DNA of 6,585 nt. Source: Desulfobacterales bacterium (GTDB lineage: Bacteria > Desulfobacterota > Desulfobacteria > Desulfobacterales > UBA5852). Shown here piece by piece: positions 1 to 4,710 of this stretch. The stretch is from the NCBI GenBank assembly GCA_016735415.1, contig JAERRP010000917.1, positions 1 to 6,585 on the forward strand, in the 5' to 3' direction. The notes under the pieces were generated by a model. The model saw nothing but the letters and a program-made list of their open reading frames with translations. It did no database searches and was not told the origin of the DNA. The position numbers and the translations under genes were made by a program. The first letter of the stretch is position 1. Each line of letters begins with the position of its first letter.

Positions 1-105
1 CGCCGTCATGCCTAAGACTCGAAGGGCGTGGATGGTTATCAGAACGGCCTGGATGCCGGCGCCGCCGGAAGAATCCGATCCGGCAATGGTCAATGCCGTG
101 CGCAT
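1..105 (-). CDS. thiD: ThiD, hydroxymethylpyrimidine (phosphate) kinase, N-terminal 35 residues only
   Basis: The gene reads leftward off the window edge, so only the first 35 codons are visible. The translation starts [19 protein letters not shown] and continues to LGMTA, which is the N-terminal strand and glycine-rich loop of the ThiD branch of the ribokinase superfamily. ThiD phosphorylates 4-amino-5-hydroxymethyl-2-methylpyrimidine (HMP) and HMP-P in the cytoplasm to give HMP-PP for thiamin phosphate synthesis. The ATG at 105-103 is chosen because GGAGG lies 6 nt upstream (116-112 on the minus strand) and the family motif begins at once. Family members usually read GAGIQADLKT here; this protein has Val21 and Ile23 in place of the Asp and Lys. 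It lies downstream of a TPP riboswitch, which supports the assignment. A ThiD-ThiE or other fusion cannot be excluded because the rest is outside the window. Confidence 0.9.
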   Translation of the reverse strand, partial: MRTALTIAGSDSSGGAGIQAVLITIHALRVLGMTA

Positions 106-111
106 ATGTCG

Positions 112-191
112 CCTCCGCATTTAAAAAATCGCTTCGTTCCGGATACCATTGATCGGGGGCCTGAGAACACGTGCGCGGCAATGCCGGGAGG
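112..191 (-). promoter_or_regulatory. Candidate expression platform: helix sequestering the thiD Shine-Dalgarno
   Basis: In the thiD leader, CCTCCCGGCATT (191 to 180, minus strand) can pair with AATGCGGAGG (121 to 112). This forms ten base pairs with a single 2-nt bulge (CG). The second arm contains the whole GGAGG ribosome binding site of thiD, so the helix would block initiation. It lies between the TPP aptamer and the start codon, where a translational OFF switch is expected. No hairpin followed by a U-run was seen in this leader, which argues against an intrinsic terminator. Pairing was worked out by eye and no folding energy was computed. Confidence 0.5.
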
Positions 192-220
192 AGAGAAAAG
201 GGGATTGGCGTCCAACCGCT

Positions 221-330
221 CCGATTCCCTACGACAGTGCAAACTGCATCAGGTTCAATGGGTATGCTCTCAGTTCCGCCCTGCCCGGTAAGCATCTTAA
301 CACGATGCAAGACCAGAACACCCCAATCGG
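221..330 (-). promoter_or_regulatory. TPP riboswitch (THI element) upstream of thiD
   Basis: Read on the minus strand, this stretch carries the conserved TPP aptamer elements in order. They are GGGGTG near the 5' end, CTGAGAG (273-267), an ATACCC segment, GAACCTGATGCAG (256-244), and GTCGTAGGGAA near the 3' end. P1 can form exactly: CCGATT (330-325) pairs with AATCGG (226-221). A P3a-like hairpin with GCATC/GATGC arms (308-304 and 296-292) lies between the 5' strand and CTGAGAG. The element senses thiamin pyrophosphate and represses the downstream gene, here thiD about 115 nt further on. Confidence 0.93.
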
Positions 331-342
331 AATTGGAGAGCG

Positions 343-371
343 ACCATAACAAGCCCGCCTGTAAAAGGCAA
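343..371 (-). promoter_or_regulatory. Putative sigma70-type promoter for the thiD transcript
   Basis: On the minus strand TTGCCT (371-366, four of six matches to TTGACA) is followed after exactly 17 nt by TATGGT (348-343, four of six matches to TATAAT). The predicted start near 336 lies just ahead of the riboswitch P1 helix that begins at 330, which is the position expected for this leader. The call rests on motif matching only. Confidence 0.4.
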
Positions 372-378
372 GCCCGGA

Positions 379-408
379 TTGACAATGTCAGGCGCTGAGT
401 GTTAACAG
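379..408 (+). promoter_or_regulatory. Possible promoter for the riboswitch-controlled ABC operon
   Basis: A perfect -35 consensus, TTGACA, lies at 379-384. The matching -10 is poor: TAACAG at 403-408 after an 18-nt spacer matches three of six positions. The position is suitable, upstream of the plus-strand aptamer and back to back with the thiD promoter. Other sigma factors or a different start remain possible. Confidence 0.28.
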
Positions 409-450
409 GAGACGATCCGCAGGCGACGGCTTTCATCCCGGTGCCGCCGT

Positions 451-557
451 TTGCATCATCTGGGGGAGCCGGTTGACCGGCTGAGAGGAGGCCTTGCGTC
501 TCGACCCCTATTACCTGATCCGGATCATGCCGGCGTAGGGAAGGCGATTGCAATTTT
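451..557 (+). promoter_or_regulatory. TPP riboswitch (THI element) upstream of the thiamin-precursor ABC operon
   Basis: The conserved aptamer is clear. TGGGGGAGCC (461-470) supplies the P2 5' strand, GCCGG-TTGA-CCGGC (468-481) forms a hairpin, and CTGAGAG lies at 481-487. ACCCC closes P2 at 504-508, and ACCTGATCCGGATCATGCC (513-531) is followed by GGCGTAGGGAAGG (532-544). P1 pairing around 451-460 with the region after 545 is plausible but imperfect. The start codon of the ATPase lies about 80 nt downstream. No intrinsic terminator is visible in that gap, so translational control or an alternative fold is more likely than attenuation. This element also shows that the open frame running back to 451 is not coding there. 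Confidence 0.95.
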
Positions 558-627
558 CTCCTCTCTTCACATATTTCTTTCCGCCCTCGTGATCCTTTGT
601 GAACAATACTTTCTTCAGGAACGACCA

Positions 628-1359
628 GTGCTCGTCGTCAAAGGATTGACCAAGCAATTCAAAGGCCAGGCCGTGATGGAGGCTTTCGATCTGGAACTGC
701 CCGGCAACGGCTTTACCGTCCTGATCGGGCCCTCCGGCTGCGGCAAGAGCACGCTCTTCGACCTGCTCATGGGGGTGGTCCCCATGGATGCCGGCACCAT
801 CCGCTGGCAGGGTCGGGCGGCACCTGATCTTGGGTCTCTGGCGGCTTACATGCAGCAACGCGATTTACTGCTGCCCTGGCTCAGCCTGGCGGACAATGCC
901 CGCCTGCCGGCCGATATCGCCGTTGCCGGATCGGGCCGGGCCCGCGTGGCGCAGCTGTTTGAACGGCTCGGGCTGGCCGGTTTCGAGAACCACCTTCCGG
1001 CCATGGTGTCGGGCGGCATGCGGCAGCGCTGTGCCCTGGCCCGCACCCTCGTGTTCGAAAGAGATCTCGTTCTGCTGGACGAACCCCTCTCGGCCCTGGA
1101 TGCCATCACCCGGCGGCAGCTCCAGCATCTGCTGCGCATGCTCCAGGAAGAATTCGACCGGACCATTTTAATGGTGACCCACGATATCGATGAAGCCCTC
1201 CTGCTGGCCGACGAACTTCTGGTGCTGTCGCCCATGCCCATGGTGGTGCGGGAGCGTTTTTTTCTGGAGATGCCCAAACCCCGCCGGGTGGATGACGCCC
1301 GGCTGACGGCGATCAAAACCCATGTGCTGAATCTGCTGGAGGCTGCGGAGGACCGATGA
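628..1359 (+). CDS. thiZ: ABC transporter ATP-binding protein, thiamin pyrimidine-precursor importer (ThiZ-like)
   Basis: This 243-residue cytoplasmic ATPase would energise import of a thiamin precursor. Counting from the GTG start, Walker A is GPSGCGKST (34-42), the Q-loop is around Gln76/Gln77, and the signature is SGGMRQR (128-134). Walker B is LVLLDEP (147-153), the D-loop SALD (155-158), and the switch histidine is His185 in THD. All catalytic elements are intact and the length is normal for nitrate/taurine/thiamin-type importer ATPases. The start is GTG 628 because AGGA at 617-620 sits 7 nt upstream and the family sequence begins there; the frame extends upstream to 451 but that part lies inside the riboswitch. 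The stop overlaps the permease start as ATGA, implying translational coupling. The role is inferred from the TPP riboswitch and the downstream THI5-like binding protein. Confidence 0.9.
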   Translation: MLVVKGLTKQFKGQAVMEAFDLELPGNGFTVLIGPSGCGKSTLFDLLMGVVPMDAGTIRWQGRAAPDLGSLAAYMQQRDLLLPWLSLADNARLPADIAVAGSGRARVAQLFERLGLAGFENHLPAMVSGGMRQRCALARTLVFERDLVLLDEPLSALDAITRRQLQHLLRMLQEEFDRTILMVTHDIDEALLLADELLVLSPMPMVVRERFFLEMPKPRRVDDARLTAIKTHVLNLLEAAEDR

Positions 1360-2105
1360 AAATTACAGGTCTCATACCGGTGGTATTGATTCTGGGTTTG
1401 GCCGGCATCTGGGAAGCCGGGTGCCGGCTGGGCGGCCTGCCCGATTTTATTTTACCGCCCCCCAGCGCAATCCTGAAGGTGGCCCTTCTGGAAGCACCGC
1501 GCCTGCTGCCCCATGCCGCCACGACCCTGGTGGAGATCCTGGCCGGGATCAGTCTGGCCCTGGCGCTGGCCATTCCGCTGGCGGTCGTGATGTTTGCCCG
1601 GCCTGTCCTGGAAAAGTCCCTGGCGCCGTTATTAATTGCCTCCCAGGCCATTCCCGTTTTTGCGCTGGCGCCCCTGCTGGTGGTCTGGCTGGGCTACGGC
1701 CTGGCCAGCAAGATCCTGATGGCCGCCGTGATCATTTTCTTCCCGATCACGGTCAGCCTGCTGGAGGGCTTTAAAAACTGCGATCCGTCCCTGCGAATCC
1801 TTTTTCGCCTGATGGGCGCCGGATTCCGGCAAACCCTCGTGCGGCTTTACTGGCCCTGGGCCCTGCCGTATTTTTTTGCCGGATTGAAAGTGGGCGTTTC
1901 GGTGGCCACCATCGGCGCCGTGATCGGCGAGTGGGTGGGGGCGCAAGAGGGGCTGGGCTACCTGATGATCCAGTCCAACGCGCGGCTCAAAACCGACTGG
2001 GTCTTCGCCGCCATCCTCTATCTTTCATTCATGGGGCTGGGGTTGTGGTGGCTGGTGGGCCGGCTGGAACGACGCATGGTGGCCTGGCGTTACGTCTCGC
2101 AATGA
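1356..2105 (+). CDS. thiX: ABC transporter permease, thiamin pyrimidine-precursor importer (ThiX-like)
   Basis: This 249-residue integral inner-membrane protein belongs to the BPD_transp_1 family. Hydrophobic segments occur around residues 6-23, 61-82, 98-113, 119-136, about 180-196 and 216-234. The segment ILPPPSAIL (32-40) after the first helix is typical of the SsuC/TauC/ThiX-type permeases. The EAA loop that docks on the ATPase is EGFKNCDPSLRILFRLMGAG (137-156). The ATG overlaps the ATPase stop codon by four bases (ATGA), so the two are probably translated together. The length is normal and no frame break is visible. The substrate cannot be read from the permease itself and is inferred from its partners. 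Confidence 0.9.
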   Translation: MKITGLIPVVLILGLAGIWEAGCRLGGLPDFILPPPSAILKVALLEAPRLLPHAATTLVEILAGISLALALAIPLAVVMFARPVLEKSLAPLLIASQAIPVFALAPLLVVWLGYGLASKILMAAVIIFFPITVSLLEGFKNCDPSLRILFRLMGAGFRQTLVRLYWPWALPYFFAGLKVGVSVATIGAVIGEWVGAQEGLGYLMIQSNARLKTDWVFAAILYLSFMGLGLWWLVGRLERRMVAWRYVSQ

Positions 2106-2327
2106 AATCGGAATGCCGATAATCCGATGCTCGGCCTCGTGACAAAGGGGAAACCACTTCACAGATGTGGCCGCTCCATGAATGATCCGCGACGTAGCGT
2201 GCAAACTCACGCAAAAGGTCTCGTAAAAAAAGCGCGTCAACCCCTTAAATTTCTTGGCCAGCCCAGAACCAACCAGACCGGCCTGTCCGGCCAAACTGAA
2301 ATGCAGGATGAACGGAGGTTTTAAACG
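2106..2327 (+). other. Non-coding gap between permease and binding-protein genes
   Basis: This stretch of 222 bp separates two genes that would be expected to be tightly packed. A 65-codon frame (2127-2324) crosses it, but it has no recognisable domain and no convincing ribosome binding site. Its composition is rich in Arg, Lys and Gln, and it ends just before the next gene. CCGGCC occurs twice in quick succession near 2277-2292. No strong promoter or terminator was recognised. The ribosome binding site for the next gene, GGAGG, lies at 2314-2318. Confidence 0.4.
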
Positions 2328-3263
2328 ATGCGAAGATTGTGGGTTTTAATTCTACTTGTGTGTGTTTTGATGACATCCCCGGCCGCCGCCGGGGAACCGT
2401 TGACCCTCATGCTGGACTGGTTTCCGAACGTGGACCATCTTCCGATCTATGTGGCTCGGGAAAAGGGCTACTTCCGCGAGGCCGGTATCGACCTGAAGAT
2501 CCTGAGTCCCTCGGATACGGCCGATGCGCTCAAACTGGCCATCGCCGGCCGGGTGGACCTGGCGGTGTCCTATGAGCCCCAGACGATCATCGCCGCCGCC
2601 GAGGGTCTGGAGGTGCGGGTGGTGGGCCGTCTGATCGCGCATCCTTTGACGACCCTGCTTTTTTTAAAGGCCCAAGGCTTTAAAACCCCGTCCGATCTGA
2701 ACGGCCGCACCATCGGCTATACCGTCCCCGGCCTGATGGATGTGCTCATGCGGGCCTTTGCCCGGATCAACGGCATCGAGAACTATCGTCTGGTGAATGT
2801 GGGCTTTACGATTGTCCCCGCGCTGACGTCCGGGCAGGTCGACGCCGTGATGGGGCCTTTCAAAACCTATGAAACCGTCACCATGGCGGCCAGGGGGATC
2901 GAAGCGGACTATTTCGAGCTGGAGCGCTGGGGTATTCCGGATTACGACGAGCTGGTTTTTATCTGTGGCCCGGATGGGCTGGCGAAGAAAAAAGAGGCGA
3001 TCAAAGGCTTTGCGGCGGCGGTGGCGCGCGGGATCGCCTTCCAGCAGGAGAACGCAGAGGAAGCCCTGGCGCTTTATCTCAAGGCCGTGCCGGAGGCCGA
3101 CAAGGAAACGGAAACGGCGGCTTACCGCCTGACGCGGCCCTATTATGCCGTCAGGCAGGATCTGGATGCGGACCGCTGGCAACACTTTTCCGATTTTGCT
3201 TTGAAGTACGGCCTGATTCCCAGGGCGGTGGACGTCAAGCCGTTGCTGGTCGAGTGGGAATAG
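2328..3263 (+). CDS. thiY: THI5/NMT1-like periplasmic substrate-binding protein, thiamin pyrimidine precursor (ThiY-like)
   Basis: This 311-residue exported protein is the solute receptor of the importer. The N-terminus is a Sec signal peptide: MRRLW, then a hydrophobic core (about 5-15) and a TSPAAA site, with cleavage predicted after Ala21. Cys12 is preceded by Val, so a lipobox is unlikely. The mature protein opens with LTLMLDWFPNVDHLPIYVA (25-43), the hallmark of NMT1/THI5-like proteins. Relatives bind HMP or the degradation product formyl-aminopyrimidine. Next come EKGYF (45-49) and the inter-lobe region with VSYEPQ and GPFKTYE segments. GGAGG at 2314-2318, 9 nt from the ATG, supports the start. 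Family members also bind riboflavin or other heterocycles, but the TPP riboswitch upstream favours a thiamin precursor. The exact ligand is not determined by the sequence. Confidence 0.88.
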   Translation: MRRLWVLILLVCVLMTSPAAAGEPLTLMLDWFPNVDHLPIYVAREKGYFREAGIDLKILSPSDTADALKLAIAGRVDLAVSYEPQTIIAAAEGLEVRVVGRLIAHPLTTLLFLKAQGFKTPSDLNGRTIGYTVPGLMDVLMRAFARINGIENYRLVNVGFTIVPALTSGQVDAVMGPFKTYETVTMAARGIEADYFELERWGIPDYDELVFICGPDGLAKKKEAIKGFAAAVARGIAFQQENAEEALALYLKAVPEADKETETAAYRLTRPYYAVRQDLDADRWQHFSDFALKYGLIPRAVDVKPLLVEWE

Positions 3264-3266
3264 GCC

Positions 3267-3334
3267 TCAGGTCGTTTTAACCGAAGTTATTTATAACCGG
3301 TTCGAAACCTTGGCGACACCACGAAACGGCCTGA
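3267..3334. repeat. Long foldback (11-bp inverted repeat) downstream of thiY
   Basis: TCAGGTCGTTT (3267-3277) can pair along its full length with AAACGGCCTGA (3324-3334), with one G-T wobble. Inside the 46-nt loop AACCG (3279-3283) can pair with CGGTT (3298-3302). The structure starts four bases after the thiY stop codon and could act as an mRNA 3'-end stabiliser or a Rho-type end. No U-run follows either arm, so it is not a standard intrinsic terminator. It also marks the left boundary of the toxin-antitoxin cluster. Confidence 0.4.
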
Positions 3335-3392
3335 AGCGGCATGATCGAAGCCATTTTACAGCGTTTTTCAATCCACATAAGCCATATAGAGG

Positions 3393-3722
3393 TTAGGTGC
3401 TATATCCAGCAGATTCAGCTGTTTCAATTTTGGACAGTTCGTCTCTCATTCGATGCTCAGCATGCCATAAATCATGTGCTTGTTGCATGCGTAGCCAAAG
3501 CCCTGGACCGTTGCCTGCAAACTTACCAATCCTAAGCGCCATTTCGGTTGTGATTGGATGAGTACAGGCTATGACACGGTGTAACTGCTGTCGAGAAATA
3601 CCCAACCGCCGTGCAGCTTCGCTAACTGACAGTCCAAGGGCTGGAAGCACGTCTTCACGCAGAACCGCACCGGGATGGGCAGGGGGGCGTTTTAAAGGGC
3701 GTTTAACGGAATACTCTCCCAT
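3393..3722 (-). CDS. higA: HigA-family antitoxin, XRE-type helix-turn-helix repressor
   Basis: This 109-residue protein has the HigA/VapI layout. A short N-terminus with HPGAVLREDVLPALGLS (16-32) leads into a Cro/C1-type helix-turn-helix (about 33-53, VSEAARRLGISRQQLHRVI). The family-typical ITTEMALRIGKF and WLRMQQAHDLW segments follow. HigA neutralises the HigB ribosome-dependent mRNase and represses its own operon. The ATG at 3722 follows the HigB stop by nine bases. Its ribosome binding site, GAGG, lies over that stop codon, so translation is probably coupled to HigB. Toxin-before-antitoxin order is the normal higBA arrangement. An ATATAG/CTATAT inverted repeat flanks the stop codon (3384-3405) but has no U-run. 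The protein appears intact. Confidence 0.92.
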   Translation of the reverse strand: MGEYSVKRPLKRPPAHPGAVLREDVLPALGLSVSEAARRLGISRQQLHRVIACTHPITTEMALRIGKFAGNGPGLWLRMQQAHDLWHAEHRMRDELSKIETAESAGYST

Positions 3723-3731
3723 GACTTTACC

Positions 3732-4007
3732 TCAATGATATTGTTCAAAATCGACCCGCAGTGCTTCACCTTCTTTCCACTCAAAGGTAATGCACCATGG
3801 GCCGTTGACGTGGATACTGTATCGTTTAGGTGCTCCATGAAGGCCGTGGAAATTAAACCCCGGCACATTCAAATCTGTTAATAACTCTGCTTGATCTAAA
3901 ACTTCTAAGCGTCGCAGGCAACGTGATTGCAGATCATGCATCACCCGGCGAGTACGTCCTCGCTCGAACAGTTCAGCAAGCCCCTTGTGCTTAAAATTTA
4001 TGATCAT
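3732..4007 (-). CDS. higB: HigB-family toxin (RelE superfamily mRNA interferase)
   Basis: This is a complete 91-residue toxin. It begins MIINFKHKGLAELFERG, the standard N-terminus of the HigB (plasmid maintenance killer) family. It continues through LNVPGFNFHGLHG (46-58) and KRYSIHVNGPWCITFEW (61-77) and ends VDFEQYH (85-91). Arg62, His54 and the terminal Tyr90-His91 match positions known to matter in Proteus HigB, so an active enzyme is plausible. The enzyme cuts mRNA on the ribosome. The gene is first in the leftward operon, followed nine bases later by its antitoxin. No Shine-Dalgarno sequence is visible before the ATG, and the predicted -10 box ends only seven bases upstream, which points to leaderless translation. 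The next internal Met (residue 23) would remove conserved sequence, so the 4007 start is kept. Confidence 0.93.
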   Translation of the reverse strand: MIINFKHKGLAELFERGRTRRVMHDLQSRCLRRLEVLDQAELLTDLNVPGFNFHGLHGAPKRYSIHVNGPWCITFEWKEGEALRVDFEQYH

Positions 4008-4014
4008 ATTTTAT

Positions 4015-4037
4015 ATTGTAACATGCATTGTTACAAT
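4015..4037. repeat. Perfect 9-bp inverted repeat, probable TA operator
   Basis: ATTGTAACA (4015-4023) and TGTTACAAT (4029-4037) are exact reverse complements separated by TGCAT. The dyad lies between the divergent higBA and mazE operons and overlaps core elements of both predicted promoters. HigA and MazE proteins are both autorepressors that bind palindromes, so either could own the site. HigA is the more natural candidate because the repeat covers the higBA -10 box. Confidence 0.75.
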
Positions 4038-4042
4038 GTCAA
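4015..4042 (-). promoter_or_regulatory. higBA promoter
   Basis: On the minus strand a perfect TTGACA (4042-4037) is followed by 16 nt and TACAAT (4020-4015, five of six). Transcription would begin around 4009-4007, at or within a base or two of the HigB ATG. The inverted repeat at 4015-4037 fills the spacer and -10, so a bound dimer would block RNA polymerase. Confidence 0.7.
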
Positions 4043-4057
4043 CAGTTTCGTTATACT
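4028..4057 (+). promoter_or_regulatory. mazE-mazF-vapC promoter
   Basis: TTGTTA (4028-4033, four of six) and TATACT (4052-4057, five of six) are spaced by 18 nt. The predicted start is near 4064, leaving about 20 nt before the mazE ATG with AGGAG at 4072-4076. The -35 lies in the right arm of the inverted repeat shared with higBA. Confidence 0.55.
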
Positions 4058-4084
4058 TCAATAGCAAATTCAGGAGTAATAACC

Positions 4085-4357
4085 ATGGAAAAACAACTTC
4101 GTGCAAGGGATATTAAACTTGTCCCTATTGGAAATTCAAAGGGGGTCCGTATACCCAAAGCTCTCCTCCAACAATATGGCCTTGGCAATTCCCTTTTGCT
4201 TGAAGAAACGGACAGGGGACTGCTTCTTCGTAAGAAAGAAGACAGCAAATTATCATGGGAAGATACATATAAAGTCATGGCAAATGAAAGGGAAGATTGG
4301 AACGTTTTTGACACAACGCTTCTTGACGGACTGGAGGATGAAGATTTTGAGTATTAA
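4085..4357 (+). CDS. mazE: MazE-family antitoxin (AbrB-type DNA-binding fold)
   Basis: This 90-residue protein has an N-terminal AbrB/MazE swapped-hairpin domain, roughly residues 8-50, with KLVPIGNSKGVRIPKALL (11-28). The acidic, aromatic C-terminal tail (52-90, ending DGLEDEDFEY) is the type of flexible segment that wraps around a MazF dimer. The ATG at 4085 is chosen over an upstream in-frame TTG because AGGAG lies 8 nt before it and the AbrB fold begins there. The gene is followed by a MazF frame that overlaps its last bases, the normal antitoxin-toxin order. Codon use is more AT-rich than in the neighbouring thiamin genes, consistent with acquisition by transfer. It could also serve as the only antitoxin for the downstream VapC, but this is speculative. 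Confidence 0.9.
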   Translation: MEKQLRARDIKLVPIGNSKGVRIPKALLQQYGLGNSLLLEETDRGLLLRKKEDSKLSWEDTYKVMANEREDWNVFDTTLLDGLEDEDFEY

Positions 4358-4671
4358 AAGATACGAAATATATTATGCTGATCTCAACCCCGCGATAGGA
4401 AGCGAAAAAAAAAGTGCGCCCCGTTGTCGTTATTAGTCAGGATGAAATGAATAAATATTTAGAAACCATTGTCGTATGTCCCTTAACCTCAAAGTTGCAC
4501 CCACAATGGAGAACCCGACTCCAAATTAAATGCGTGAATAAAAAGGCCGAGATAGCCGTTGACCAATTACGCACTATTAGCAAACGAAAATTGAAAAAGA
4601 AAATTGATAAATTATCTAAGGTCAAAGCCGCTCAACTACGAAAGCTCATTACTGATATGTACGGCGAATAG
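4347..4671 (+). pseudogene. mazF: MazF/PemK-family toxin gene interrupted by a frameshift at a run of nine A
   Basis: The N-terminal frame reads SIKRYEIYYADLNPAIGSEKK and then runs out of frame to a TAG at 4434. The rest is in another frame from 4414, reading VRPVVVISQDEMNKYLETI and ending ITDMYGE at 4671. Joined, these give about 107 residues, normal for a MazF endoribonuclease. The presumed catalytic Arg (in VRPVVV) and Thr (in CPLTSK) lie after the break. The two frames meet at nine A (4405-4413), where eight would restore one continuous frame. TTG 4347 is the preferred start because GGAGG (4333-4337) is 9 nt upstream; ATG 4338 directly abuts that site. The start overlaps the end of mazE. 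The gene may be dead, mis-sequenced, or expressed through slippage. GTG 4414 could initiate a truncated product. Confidence 0.8.
4405..4413 (+). other. A9 slippery run inside mazF
   Basis: Nine consecutive A occur at the point where the MazF reading frame changes. AGGAAG (4397-4402), a Shine-Dalgarno-like sequence, lies just upstream. Runs of this length are known sites of polymerase slippage. Loss of one A, or a +1 ribosomal shift, would give full-length MazF; a -1 shift leads to an unrelated frame that stops quickly. Confidence 0.6.
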
Positions 4672-4710
4672 CATCTCATCTTATATCATTGATTCAATGA
4701 GGTTGGATTG

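Noticed and set aside
28..398. Overlapping plus-strand frames in the first 400 bases
   Set aside because: They run antisense through thiD and its TPP riboswitch, have no recognisable domain and lack convincing ribosome binding sites.
451..627. In-frame N-terminal extension of the ABC ATPase back to TTG 451
   Set aside because: The extension translates the TPP aptamer itself and matches no ABC domain; GTG 628 has a good ribosome binding site and begins the family sequence.
846..1316. 156-codon minus-strand frame across the ABC ATPase
   Set aside because: Shadow frame of a GC-rich gene: rich in Ser and Arg, no domain, opposite a gene with all ABC motifs.
2127..2324. 65-codon plus-strand frame between the permease and binding-protein genes
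   Set aside because: It has no domain, no plausible ribosome binding site and a basic low-information composition. A real small gene cannot be fully excluded, but nothing supports it.
3296..3322. GGTTCGAAACC followed by GGCGACACCA, resembling a tRNA T-arm and 3' end
   Set aside because: The T-stem does not pair properly around TTCGAAA and no upstream acceptor, D-arm or anticodon arm can be found; probably chance. A tRNA-end attachment site is not supported either.
3392..3398. GTTAGGT, matching the integron attC core GTTRRRY, near a TA cluster
   Set aside because: No partner RYYYAAC at the right distance and no attC-type fold was found; a 7-bp match is expected by chance.
3341..3535. 64-codon plus-strand frame opposite the end of higA
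   Set aside because: It is antisense to the well-supported HigA gene and has no domain.
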